From Allorhodopirellula solitaria (GTDB taxonomy: Bacteria; Planctomycetota; Planctomycetia; Pirellulales; Pirellulaceae), in contig NZ_SJPK01000001.1 in NCBI RefSeq assembly GCF_007859855.1, positions 676,091 through 740,090 on the forward strand: a stretch of 64,000 bases of DNA. Reading direction: 5' to 3'. Shown one piece after another: positions 45,992 to 54,395 of this stretch; within the stretch, counting starts at the first letter, position 1; each line of letters opens with the position of its first letter. Both the position numbers and the translations under genes were made by a program. Under the pieces are notes generated by a model. The model was not told where the DNA came from, did not search any database, and saw only the letters and a list, made by a program, of their open reading frames with translations.

Positions 45992-46018
45992 ATCAAACTC
46001 GCACGATGCGAGTTTGAT
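45992..46018. repeat. Palindrome copy 3, overlapping the right-arm promoter
   Basis: ATCAAACTCGCA, loop CGA, TGCGAGTTTGAT. The last bases of its right arm are the first bases of the -35 element TTGATT of the promoter at 46014-46042, so a protein bound here would compete with RNA polymerase. Confidence 0.85.
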
Positions 46019-46042
46019 TAAAGTCGATTGAATAAATATAAA
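46014..46042 (+). promoter_or_regulatory. Sigma-70-like promoter for the right-arm operon
   Basis: TTGATT (46014-46019) and TATAAA (46037-46042) with a 17-bp spacer, about 120 bp before the ATG at 46164. The -35 overlaps palindrome copy 3. Confidence 0.55.
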
Positions 46043-46163
46043 CGGTGGTACAGGCACGCATCGACATCTTGGTCGTTACGTACGTCGCGGAAGGTGAACG
46101 ATAGCTTTGCTGTGATGACGAAACATCGATCAATACCGAAGGCCCGATAAATGGAAGTTCAAA

Positions 46164-46637
46164 ATGCTAAATAGACGAGTTATCGATCGGGTATCTCAGG
46201 GGCTCAGAGCAGTCCTGAAGCATTCTTCACTTGCCGCCTTGTCATTTGCGTTTTCGGCATTGGCGGTGACCGCCGTTGCAGTATTTCGATACGGCTCCAT
46301 TTCGCAGGCCATTGAGAACGTCCGCGGTCCAGCCGTGCGGGTTTCAGATTCATCGATTGAACTCGGTCGTCTTACAGTCGGCAGACACAGGGCTAATGTG
46401 ACAATTGCAAACTCAACAGCAGAGCAAATTCAAGTGGTTGGCGGTCGTGGTAGTTGCCAATGCCTGTCTTTTCCAAAGCTGCCAGTATCTGTTCCCCCCG
46501 GCGAACGAACGGCGGTCCAACTGCTCGTTACCACCTATCCCTCAGGTGAAGGCCAGTCCCACGAGCACGAATTCGTGTTGTTTACAAATCATGTCGGTAG
46601 CGAACGCATCGGAGGCGACGTTCGTTGGCGGCAGTAA
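46164..46637 (+). CDS. Membrane-anchored DUF1573-like protein B
   Basis: 157 residues from an ATG with TGGAAG about nine bases upstream. A basic N-terminus, one transmembrane helix (SLAALSFAFSALAVTAVAVF), then an Ig-like domain: ANVTIANSTAEQIQVVGGRG, SCQCLSFPKLPVSVPPGER and TAVQLLVTTYPSGEG. It parallels protein A at 41224 in length, topology and CxC motif (SCQCL). The pairing with the cysteine peptide gene 34 bp downstream is the same as in the left arm. Confidence 0.75.
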   Translation: MLNRRVIDRVSQGLRAVLKHSSLAALSFAFSALAVTAVAVFRYGSISQAIENVRGPAVRVSDSSIELGRLTVGRHRANVTIANSTAEQIQVVGGRGSCQCLSFPKLPVSVPPGERTAVQLLVTTYPSGEGQSHEHEFVLFTNHVGSERIGGDVRWRQ

Positions 46638-46671
46638 CTCCAATTTCGCCTCCTTGTCGCAAGGTTGTCAC

Positions 46672-46875
46672 ATGTCAAAGTTGTTAATTCGCAGTGCAAA
46701 ATGTTCACTCGGCCTATCGATGACGCTATTGTTGCTCGGCGCATCGCTTGTCGTAACGTCTAAGCCAGCTTATGCCTACAATCCGCTTGATTGTTGGAAT
46801 CGACAGTGCCTCGACTGCACCTCGTGCGGTGATTGTTTTTGTACTTGGGGAGTCTTTGCCTGTGGATGCACCTGA
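46672..46875 (+). CDS. Secreted 8-cysteine peptide B
   Basis: 67 residues from the ATG at 46672, with AAGG about 9 bases upstream; an overlapping longer frame starting earlier lies in the previous gene and is not used. Residues 1-35 are a signal peptide ending PAYA. The predicted mature peptide is 32 residues and one quarter cysteine: positions 6, 11, 14, 17, 20, 22, 29 and 31, with two tryptophans and an ACGCT end. Peptide A also has eight cysteines and a CGC near its end, but the spacing differs. It resembles disulfide-rich toxins or metal-binding peptides in size, though I match it to no family. Confidence 0.7.
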   Translation: MSKLLIRSAKCSLGLSMTLLLLGASLVVTSKPAYAYNPLDCWNRQCLDCTSCGDCFCTWGVFACGCT

Positions 46876-46924
46876 TCTCCCGACCGCTCCCGTGCAGTGC
46901 TGACGGACCTCAGGCCAAGATTTT

Positions 46925-46957
46925 CGCAAGCTCAGGGCAGTTCGCCCTGAGCTTGCG
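46925..46957 (+). promoter_or_regulatory. 14-bp perfect hairpin after peptide gene B
   Basis: CGCAAGCTCAGGGC (46925-46938) pairs with GCCCTGAGCTTGCG (46944-46957), loop AGTTC, 49 bp after the peptide stop. No T run follows, so it is not a standard terminator. Equivalent in place to the left-arm hairpin. Confidence 0.7.
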
Positions 46958-48247
46958 GTGTCGATGCTTTTCAGCCAATCCAGGCTCTATCACATACATA
47001 TGATTGAATATATGCTTCCATCACTTAACGCACGGTGGCCGTTGAACATACGATCGTTCATCATTCAACGTCAACGCGAGAGCCGACGAGGCAACGTAGC
47101 GTCATGGGATGCGACTTGGGATCGAACCGGTCTGCCAGGTGGTTTACGTAGCCACCGGGCTCCCACCGGCGGTTCGACCCATCCGAGACATTTGTCGTGT
47201 TGGTTTGGTATCGCGATCGCCTGTTTTTTGGCGGTTGCGGCTCAGGAGAGTCTCGCCGACGACCCACTCGCCCGACTCCGCGAAGCAACCGCCACCGCCT
47301 GGTCGCAGGTCGCGGCCAGGACGGAGACGATGCGAGCCGAGGCAACTTCGATCAAAACCATCAACAGTGGGGGCAAGAAAACCGTTCTAACTCATGGACT
47401 GATCTACAAGCGAAAGGGCAGCCAACAATCGCTGGAAGTTCGAAACCTGACTGAAAACGGGGGCCACTCGGATCGTGTCTTTGCCATCAATCCGCGATAT
47501 GGCTTCCAGTTGACGTCGGCTTCCAATCAAGCATCAGCCGGTGGTTGGGTCATCCGCGATGCCGGCCCGAATTACGGCATCTCCGCAAATTTACCGGCGG
47601 TCATCGATGAGATGACGCACTCGGTGTTCTCAGTGCCAGGAAAAATCGCGACGCTACCGCTTGACATGCTCATCAATTCCGAGGGTCTGACACTAGTCCG
47701 TTCTACCAAAAAAAACGGAATGACAAATCGACCGGAAGCCCTTTTAGTCGAATTTGACTACACCCCTACGGCTGAAGACTTGAAACAATGGTCGGCCGAA
47801 GGATTCGGACAAGCGACTCCTCCGGCGATGAGCGGAACGATGACGCTGGTTCCAAATTGGCATTACGCGCTCGCAAATTACAGCGTCACCGCGCGACCCA
47901 ACGTCATCGGCCGGGGAAAATCGTCTCCGGTGCGGATCTCGGCATCGATCGATTACCGTAGCCGAAATATTGCGACGATCCCTTCACGCGTCGAACAAAC
48001 CATTTCAAGCGATGGTATGACGCGGGAGGTTAAGTGCGACATCGCCGAGGTGGCGTTTGACGGCGTCGACGATTCGGAGTTTACGTTGACGCACTATGGG
48101 CTTCCCGAGGTGGCCGTCGAGCCGGTCCGTCTGTCTACAGGTTGGAAGTTGATCCTCCTGTCCAATGCAATCCTTGCTATCGGCTTGTTGGTGTTGCTAT
48201 ACCACAGATTTTACGCGAAGAGCAAAGGCGGGCACTCTACAAACTAG
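46958..48247 (+). CDS. HYGLPE-motif membrane protein B (exported, C-terminal helix)
   Basis: Up to 429 residues; the first in-frame start is a GTG just after the hairpin, an ATG follows at 46964, and the true start may be up to 80 codons later because the sequence before the signal-like segment (WFGIAIACFLAVAAQESLA) has an odd composition. The mature domain includes LRSTKKNG-like strands and a DYTPTAEDLKQW loop. The end, DSEFTLTHYGLPEV, is followed by a membrane helix (LILLSNAILAIGLLVLLYH), as in protein A. Family unknown. Confidence 0.68.
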   Translation: MSMLFSQSRLYHIHMIEYMLPSLNARWPLNIRSFIIQRQRESRRGNVASWDATWDRTGLPGGLRSHRAPTGGSTHPRHLSCWFGIAIACFLAVAAQESLADDPLARLREATATAWSQVAARTETMRAEATSIKTINSGGKKTVLTHGLIYKRKGSQQSLEVRNLTENGGHSDRVFAINPRYGFQLTSASNQASAGGWVIRDAGPNYGISANLPAVIDEMTHSVFSVPGKIATLPLDMLINSEGLTLVRSTKKNGMTNRPEALLVEFDYTPTAEDLKQWSAEGFGQATPPAMSGTMTLVPNWHYALANYSVTARPNVIGRGKSSPVRISASIDYRSRNIATIPSRVEQTISSDGMTREVKCDIAEVAFDGVDDSEFTLTHYGLPEVAVEPVRLSTGWKLILLSNAILAIGLLVLLYHRFYAKSKGGHSTN

Positions 48248-48302
48248 AGTCGAATTCGTGCCCTGTTTTATTTCATTCACCTCCGCAAAACGAGCATGAC
48301 CG

Positions 48303-49220
48303 ATGGCAAGTTCGGTGTCAGCCCTTCAATCCATCGAGTTGAGTAAACGATTCCGGTCGAATCTGGCACTCGATTCGGTGACGATCCGGATTGACCAAGG
48401 TAAGACAGTTGGCCTGCTGGGAATCAACGGGGCGGGAAAAAGCACGCTGTTGAAATTGGCGGTCGGTAACCTCCGCCCCTCCGGCGGGGAGCTGAAAATC
48501 CTGGGTCTCGATCCGCAAACGATGTCGCATGAGATACGCGCTCGGGTAGGGTTCGTCCCAGAGGCATCCCAGTTTTACAAGTGGATGACGGTCGGCCAAA
48601 TCCTGAATTTTGTCAGGCCGATGTATTCGGCGTGGGATGAACCGTTCGTTGGCCGGCTTTCGAATCGGTTCAACCTCGACCTTAAACGAAGGGTCTCACA
48701 TTTGTCATCCGGAATGCTCGCCAAACTGTCATTGTTGGTGGCGTTGGGTCATCAACCCGAATTGTTGATACTGGATGAACCGTTGACCGGAATGGATCCC
48801 CTCGCACGGCAGGATTTCACGGAGTGCGTCGCCGAATCGGTTTTTCGAGACTCACAAACCGTACTTTTTTCCAGTCATCAACTCGATGAGGTGAGCGAAC
48901 TTGCAGACGAGGTTATTATCATCCACGAGGGCAGAGTTCTCGTTCATCGGGCTGTGGCGGACCTAGTCAATACCACACGCCGCATCAGGGTGATCGGAGA
49001 AAACCTGGGGTCTATCCCTATTCAGGCCGACCACGTGGTGTGTCGACGCAAGGTGCAATCGGATTGGATCATCACGGTTTCAGATTTCGATCCGGCCATC
49101 GTTGCCTCCATGGCCGAAGACGGCCGCCATCGGGTGAGCGATGTGTCGACGGTGTCGCTAAGCGAGTTGTTCAAGGACTACGTTCGCGGGGTCAGTCCAT
49201 CGGAGGGTTCGGGGAAATGA
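48303..49220 (+). CDS. ABC-2-type exporter ATP-binding subunit
   Basis: 305 residues. Walker A GINGAGKSTLL, ABC signature LSSGMLAKLSLL (LSSGM in place of LSGGQ), Walker B LLILDEPLTGMDPLA and the switch His region SSHQLDEVSELADEV. This is a transporter ATPase of the drug/antibiotic export class. Its permease follows at 49228. In the right arm only; probably exports a product of the cluster or acts in envelope assembly. Confidence 0.88.
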   Translation: MASSVSALQSIELSKRFRSNLALDSVTIRIDQGKTVGLLGINGAGKSTLLKLAVGNLRPSGGELKILGLDPQTMSHEIRARVGFVPEASQFYKWMTVGQILNFVRPMYSAWDEPFVGRLSNRFNLDLKRRVSHLSSGMLAKLSLLVALGHQPELLILDEPLTGMDPLARQDFTECVAESVFRDSQTVLFSSHQLDEVSELADEVIIIHEGRVLVHRAVADLVNTTRRIRVIGENLGSIPIQADHVVCRRKVQSDWIITVSDFDPAIVASMAEDGRHRVSDVSTVSLSELFKDYVRGVSPSEGSGK

Positions 49221-49227
49221 GTCGAAA

Positions 49228-49989
49228 ATGAGTCGATCAAATAGAGTTGGACGGGGTCATTCAAGTTCGAAGGGGATGAAGGTTGCGGTACGCACCCTGG
49301 TTTCGTTGACCAAAAAGGACTTCCGTGTCAGTTCATTTCCCATCGCCTTGCTCGTCGTTGGGGTCGTCGCGTCGTATGCGTTGGCTTTCGCTGTGTTCTC
49401 AGATGAGAACCTGCGGGGCTCGCAACCCGAAGCCTCAGGGGCTTCGGTGGCGATGGTTGCGGGCGGGTATTTTTCCATGTTCATGGCGTTGCCCATGTTG
49501 GCGGTCCTTTCCGGGACCATCATGGCCGGTGAACGAGCCGATGAATCAATTCGTTTTCTGTCGATCCTTCCGCCGACCCGTACCCAGATCTTCGCGAGCA
49601 AACTGGTGGTGATGATCGGCGTAACATTTGTCTTGGGATGGATCGTTCTCTCCACCATTGCGGCGGGACACTTCATGGGACGCGGCTCGCAGTTGCCCTC
49701 TGAAGTCGCCGAACGATTCCCCTCACTTCTGTGGTTCGCCGCCGCCGCATTCCTTACGATCGCTACCGGCTATTCGATTTCGTTCTTTTCGACCAGTTCG
49801 GGCGTGTGCACGCTGGCCGCGTTCATCATCCCGGTTGGGATGCAGGTGGCGATCGCTTTTGCGCAGCGCAAATCTTCGTCGCTGTACGAAATTGATTCGG
49901 TTCACCTCTATTCCGGTGTTTCGATCGCCACGGGGCTGATCATGATCGTGTCGAGCTGGGTGTGTTTCCGCAGTCGCGAAATACTTTGA
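49228..49989 (+). CDS. ABC-2-type transporter permease
   Basis: 253 residues, start ATG at 49228 (an internal ATG at 49276 is possible), 7 bp after the ATPase gene. About six hydrophobic segments (PIALLVVGVVASYALAFAVF, MFMALPMLAVLSGTIMAG, VVMIGVTFVLGWIVLST and more) and the ABC-2 marker GERADESIRFLSILPPTRTQ between helices 2 and 3. It forms the channel for the neighbouring ATPase; the substrate is unknown. Confidence 0.8.
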   Translation: MSRSNRVGRGHSSSKGMKVAVRTLVSLTKKDFRVSSFPIALLVVGVVASYALAFAVFSDENLRGSQPEASGASVAMVAGGYFSMFMALPMLAVLSGTIMAGERADESIRFLSILPPTRTQIFASKLVVMIGVTFVLGWIVLSTIAAGHFMGRGSQLPSEVAERFPSLLWFAAAAFLTIATGYSISFFSTSSGVCTLAAFIIPVGMQVAIAFAQRKSSSLYEIDSVHLYSGVSIATGLIMIVSSWVCFRSREIL

Positions 49990-50034
49990 GTCGCCTCGGG
50001 TTGTCTTGTTGGGTTTATTTTAGATGAAGAAGTC

Positions 50035-51342
50035 ATGCAGCGTCCTTTGAAGTCGCCGGAAGCGCAGAATCGCGAGGGTTTGAAGGAAGGGCTTTCGACG
50101 CTGCCCGGTGTTCGTGGCATGCGTGCTGGCGAACTATCCATCGTCATGCCGTGCCTGAATGAGATCCGTACACTTGGTGGGTGTATCAAGGAGGCGATGC
50201 AAGCGATGATGGATGCAGGCATCCATGGTGAGGTGGTGATCGCCGACAATGGCAGCGCCGACGGGTCGCAGGAACTCGCCGCTTCGCTTGGCGCGCGGGT
50301 GGTGGACGTTGCCCAGCGAGGTTACGGCAGCGCGCTGCGGGGTGGGATTGCCGCGAGTCGCGGTGAATTTGTGGTGATGGGCGATTGTGACGGGAGCTAT
50401 GACTTTGGCCACGCACCTCGCATCGTCGAGAAGTTGCAGGAAGGGTACGACTTGGTGATGGGGAACCGGTTTCTTGGCGGTATTCAACCGGGGGCGATGC
50501 CTTGGAAACATCGTTACATCGGCAATCCGGTGCTGTCGGGCATTGGACGACTGTTGTTCCGGTGCCCGGCGGGTGATTTTCATTGCGGGCTGCGTGGGTT
50601 TCGTCGTGACGTTTACGACCAATTGGGGCTGAATACGACGGGGATGGAGTTCGCCAGCGAGATGGTGATCAAGGCCCAGCTAGGCGGTTTCAAAATCGCC
50701 GAGGTGCCGACGGTGCTGCGACCCGATGGGCGTGATCGCGCGCCACATTTGCGGAGTTTTCGCGATGGCTGGCGTCACTTGCGGTTCATGCTGCTCTTTT
50801 CGCCACGTTGGTTGTTTTTCGTGCCAGGCTGTGTCTTGGCGTTGATTGGATTGTTGCTCATGGCGATCGTTGCCATCGGCAGCCCGGCTCGGATCGGCGG
50901 GGTCTCATTGAGTGTGAACACGTCGATCGCCGCGAGTTTGCTGACGCTACTTGGATCGCAATTAGCTTTCACCGGGTTGTTTGCCCGCAGACTGGCGACA
51001 CGATTGGGTGCATTGCCGCCGAGTCGTTCTCTTGGTGGATGGGCGTCGCGGGGCTCGCTCGAATGGGGTGTCGTGGCGGGTTTAATGGCTGTTTCTGTTG
51101 GTTTATCGCTGCTTGCTTACGCGACGCTTCGTTGGAGAGAGACGGGATTTGCGAAACTGGATCCGCTGTTAACGATGCGATTCGTTGTGCCGGCCATGAC
51201 ATTGATGGTGCTCGGAACAGGACTCTCGTTTCTCAGCTTCCTGTTCGGACTGGTCGGACTGAAAGTGGGCTCGGTCGATGCCGAAAGCATCGACGATTCT
51301 GGTTCCGTGCTTGAGAGTGTTCGCGAGGCCTCTCAGGCATGA
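50035..51342 (+). CDS. GT2 family glycosyltransferase (dolichyl-phosphate-sugar synthase type)
   Basis: 435 residues. The GT-A core has LSIVMPCLNEIRTLGGCI, VVIADNGSADGSQELAASLG, GYGSALRGGIAAS and the metal-site DCDGSYDF (DxD). A GNRFLGGIQPGAMPWKHRYI segment matches the polyprenyl-phosphate glycosyltransferase branch. The C-terminal third has about four membrane helices. It should charge a lipid carrier with a sugar that a PMT/GT39-type membrane enzyme can use; two such enzymes are encoded at 44111 and 51339. It overlaps the next gene by 4 bp. Confidence 0.88.
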   Translation: MQRPLKSPEAQNREGLKEGLSTLPGVRGMRAGELSIVMPCLNEIRTLGGCIKEAMQAMMDAGIHGEVVIADNGSADGSQELAASLGARVVDVAQRGYGSALRGGIAASRGEFVVMGDCDGSYDFGHAPRIVEKLQEGYDLVMGNRFLGGIQPGAMPWKHRYIGNPVLSGIGRLLFRCPAGDFHCGLRGFRRDVYDQLGLNTTGMEFASEMVIKAQLGGFKIAEVPTVLRPDGRDRAPHLRSFRDGWRHLRFMLLFSPRWLFFVPGCVLALIGLLLMAIVAIGSPARIGGVSLSVNTSIAASLLTLLGSQLAFTGLFARRLATRLGALPPSRSLGGWASRGSLEWGVVAGLMAVSVGLSLLAYATLRWRETGFAKLDPLLTMRFVVPAMTLMVLGTGLSFLSFLFGLVGLKVGSVDAESIDDSGSVLESVREASQA

Positions 51343-53561
51343 CGTTGGCCTTGCAGGATGCAGCAATGGCCGGACTTTGGTTGATGGTCACTTGGTTGGT
51401 TGCGTGGTCCGCATTGAGGTTGTGCAAGCAAGCTTTTCCTGACCACAGTCTCTCGGCGGATATTCTGGTGACGACGGTGCTGACCGTCGGGATTATCCAC
51501 CTCTCGTTGGTGTTGATGGGGGCCGCGGGTTTGTTGAACGCTTGGGCTGTTTGGCCTGTGGCAGTTCTGTTTGCGGGGCTCTCGAGGATTGTTGTTCGAA
51601 GAGTTCGCGAGCGACCGGCTGACACTCGCCGCCGGGGACAATGCGACAGGTCCGATGAGCTGGGATTCGTCGCCTCATCCACTACCGGCCAGATCGCAAA
51701 ACCCGACGGGTATGCCGTTTGGACGATGGTGATTTGGTGGATTGCGACATCAGCTTACGCAGGGCATGTGATTGGCAACGGTCTGCTAGCGTTTCCAGAG
51801 GACTGGGATACGTTGATGTATCATCTGCCGTTCATCGACTTTTGGATTCAATCGGGTTCGCTAACGACGATGCAATCGGCTCGGTGGTCAACCCCGGCGA
51901 CCGGTGAATTGATCGGTGCTTGGTTCGTGTTGCCGTTTAGCGGTGATTTTCTAGCTCCGCTCACGAACGTTCCCATCTTCATTCTTCTAGCAAGTGGAGT
52001 CGTCGAACTGACGCGTCGATTGGGGCTATCGGGATTATGGCCGCATCTGGTGGCAATCGCTTGTTTGGCGACGCACGTGACGTTTCGCCAGAGTGTCGAT
52101 GTGTCCAACGACGTTGCAGTCGCCGCTTTCTTTCTGGGTGGGCTCGCTTTCACGCTGCGGTATCTCCAAAGCGGTCGAGTTGCGGACGCGTGTCTGTTTG
52201 GAATTTGCTTCGGTCTTTTGTGCGGAGTCAAATATTTCGCGCTGGGCTATGCGGCGGTCTTGCTCGGTATGTGGGGCTTGCTGTGCCTGTTCAGGTTGTC
52301 ACAGATCTGGTTTAGACGCTCGACCGAGAGTGGCGAGCACCGAATTGCTGATCGATGGCGAGAAGCTTTGGTTCCCCAAGTGATGGCAGCGGCTTTAGCC
52401 CTCCTGTTTGGAGGCTATTGGTACCTTCGCAATTGGTGGATGACCGGCTATCCGCTCTACCCAAAGGGTTCGCCGGACATGAGTGAGCGAATCCTCTACG
52501 AGGACCTATCCAACACCACGATCCTTGGCAATGGAGACCCCGCCGTGCCCGATCTTTTGATTGAGGCCGTTTGGAAGATGGCTGGACCGCTGCACCTTGC
52601 CGCGATGGCGGCGATCCCGGCGGTGATGATTTCAGCCAGTCTGATGCTGTTATTCGCTTTCCGCCATCGCAAGATCGATGAACAGCGAGCAACCGATTTT
52701 CGAAGTCGCTCCGCGCAGTTCGTCTTGATCGTGGGTGTCATTGGGTGCGGATGCGTGTGGGTGATTACTCCCATGCTGGTCGAAGACCAGCCGGGCACGC
52801 TGAATCATTTGCGTTGGGGCTACGGACCGGTGCGGTACGGTTTGACGTTCCTATCGATGTCACTGATCACGATGTTCGTCGTTGGTCAAGGTCTGGTGCG
52901 GAAGCTTCCGGTGCGAGCCAACACGATCATCGCGTTGGTCGTTGGCGGAGTCGTCGTTCTTCAAGTCGGCATGCTGGCGACGCGTGTGGTTCGATTCGAC
53001 TTGATCGCTGCGGGGCTCATTGGTGCAAACTTTGGGTTGGCATCGCTAATGATTCGTGTCGTAAGTTCACGGTTTCGGCGATTCGAGGTCGCCAAGAATG
53101 TTCTTGCCCTCTTTCTGGTGCCAGGTGCTGTGTTTCTATTCTCTCAGCATTGGCATGAAGGGTTCGACGAGCATTTTAATCGATATGACAACACGAACGC
53201 GCATTCGCAGCTGAATGATAAATCGCACCGCATCATTGTGCTTTCAAACCGCGTGTATCCATTCTTTGGCTCGCAAAGGCAAAATCACGTCTTGCAGCCG
53301 ATGTTATATTACGGAAAAGATGCCGTCGCCGCATCGTGTGAAGCATTTGGTGCCGATTTGGTCGTCACCCGCGTTGACAACCACAAAAGCCTTGCGAGAT
53401 ATCGTGCTAGCTGGGACGATTTGGCGGCGGATCCAAGATTTGACGAAATTGAGACTGGTTCCGAGCGACTCAAACTGTTTCGGTACTACGCCGATTTTAA
53501 CGTCGCCAAATCGGCTGAATTCAGCCAAACGATCTCGTCGGAGCAAAAGCGTGCCAATTGA
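51339..53561 (+). CDS. Large polytopic membrane protein, GT39/GT-C-like
   Basis: 740 residues whose ATG overlaps the previous stop (ATGA). About 13 hydrophobic segments. An external loop carries FPEDWDTLMYHLPFIDFWIQ, then ARWSTPATGELIGAWFVLPF, the kind of acidic first-loop motif seen in GT-C enzymes. Conserved His/Asp residues in QSVDVSNDVAVAAFFLGGL follow. It is best read as a lipid-carrier-dependent glycosyltransferase, though I cannot show the acceptor. It is the last gene of the right transcription unit. Confidence 0.72.
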   Translation: MTLALQDAAMAGLWLMVTWLVAWSALRLCKQAFPDHSLSADILVTTVLTVGIIHLSLVLMGAAGLLNAWAVWPVAVLFAGLSRIVVRRVRERPADTRRRGQCDRSDELGFVASSTTGQIAKPDGYAVWTMVIWWIATSAYAGHVIGNGLLAFPEDWDTLMYHLPFIDFWIQSGSLTTMQSARWSTPATGELIGAWFVLPFSGDFLAPLTNVPIFILLASGVVELTRRLGLSGLWPHLVAIACLATHVTFRQSVDVSNDVAVAAFFLGGLAFTLRYLQSGRVADACLFGICFGLLCGVKYFALGYAAVLLGMWGLLCLFRLSQIWFRRSTESGEHRIADRWREALVPQVMAAALALLFGGYWYLRNWWMTGYPLYPKGSPDMSERILYEDLSNTTILGNGDPAVPDLLIEAVWKMAGPLHLAAMAAIPAVMISASLMLLFAFRHRKIDEQRATDFRSRSAQFVLIVGVIGCGCVWVITPMLVEDQPGTLNHLRWGYGPVRYGLTFLSMSLITMFVVGQGLVRKLPVRANTIIALVVGGVVVLQVGMLATRVVRFDLIAAGLIGANFGLASLMIRVVSSRFRRFEVAKNVLALFLVPGAVFLFSQHWHEGFDEHFNRYDNTNAHSQLNDKSHRIIVLSNRVYPFFGSQRQNHVLQPMLYYGKDAVAASCEAFGADLVVTRVDNHKSLARYRASWDDLAADPRFDEIETGSERLKLFRYYADFNVAKSAEFSQTISSEQKRAN

Positions 53562-54025
53562 ATTGCTAGCCAGTCTTCGCTTCGGGGTGATCTCTCACAA
53601 ATCATAACAATGCCAGCAGTTCCCGGTGAGGCTGCCGTGGCATGTGGGAGCTTCGTTGGTAATGAGGGTTGGGAGACTTTCTCAAGACCCGCGTGATATC
53701 TCAGAAGGTTCTTCTCGAAGAGAACGGCGTCGCGATGGAAAGAGGCGTTCTATGCAAACACCGACGCAAGCCGAAGGAATTGTACGGGGAATCTTTCGTG
53801 GAGGCGTGGACGCTCCGGTGGCCGACACCGGGTGCAGTTGGAGCGTCCTGACACTGGCCCGGCCCAGGTCGATGCGAAGGCGAGGCGGGAGGGGCGGTTC
53901 CATTACTGCTGCGCCCGAGCCGAGTTCGACGAACGGCCCCCGATTCAACCAGGTCTCAAGACGTTTCCCCCCACCGTTTCGGCGGAAGAGCCAAAAATCA
54001 TGCTTCAAACCACTACTGACTCGCA
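53562..54025. other. 464-bp stretch without a supported gene
   Basis: The long plus-strand frame here (53626-54243) has many Arg and Gly residues and no recognised motif. I see no tRNA, no clear terminator after the 53561 stop and no terminal repeats. It lies where the surface cluster ends and the accessory island begins. Confidence 0.4.
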
Positions 54026-54395
54026 TTAGCTGCCCGAATCGATTTCTTGATCCGTTGGATCAGGTTTTGGCGTTTCGTCGCCCATTAAAGTCCGCTTCAG
54101 AATTTCGGCTTCCCGCTGGATATCGCCCGGTGCGTAGTGTCTCCGAGTCGTTTCCCAGGACGAGTGCCCATGTCCGACAGATCACGAAAGGTGGCACGCC
54201 AGCGTTTCGCAGCCTCTGGCCGCAGGAGCGGCGTAGATCGTGAGCAGATGCGAATTTGGCGGGCAATCCCGTCCTCTTGTCCTCGGATGCAACAACAATG
54301 TTGGCCTTTTTGCCGATCTTGCCAATGACTTTGCCTCCCCAGCCTGACTCCAGTCTCGGGCAATTTGGTTTGGAGTTTCTACGGGCCGCTCCCAT
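54026..54395 (-). pseudogene. Frameshifted C-terminal fragment of a tyrosine integrase
   Basis: The minus-strand frame gives GGKVIGKIGKKANIVV, then LPAKFASAHDLRRSCGQRL (catalytic H-x-x-R) and NAGVPPFVICR. The next residues are out of frame, but in another frame the expected continuation HSSWETTRRHYAPGDIQREA... runs to a stop at 54028-54026. So the catalytic His/Arg and the Tyr segment (HYAPG) are both present but two bases appear lost between them (near 54160-54170). The 5' half of the gene is missing or mutated in 54396-54560. Confidence 0.7.

Noticed and set aside
46405-46875. 156-residue frame covering peptide B
   Set aside because: Its first 89 codons lie inside the DUF1573-like gene in another frame. 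The ATG at 46672 has a ribosome-site-like AAGG and a proper signal peptide.
46925-46957. Hairpin after peptide B as a standard terminator
   Set aside because: No T run follows; a downstream gene begins directly after it. Kept as a regulatory hairpin.
47104-47180. tRNA-like sequence on the minus strand (GGTTCGATCCC near GGATGCGAC)
   Set aside because: The acceptor ends nearly pair, but the T stem does not, and the anticodon arm has a 9-nt loop. It lies within or beside the HYGLPE gene B.
53626-54243. Plus-strand open frame of 205 residues
   Set aside because: Composition is Arg/Ser/Pro-rich with no family signal; part of it lies opposite the integrase relic, which has clear homology.
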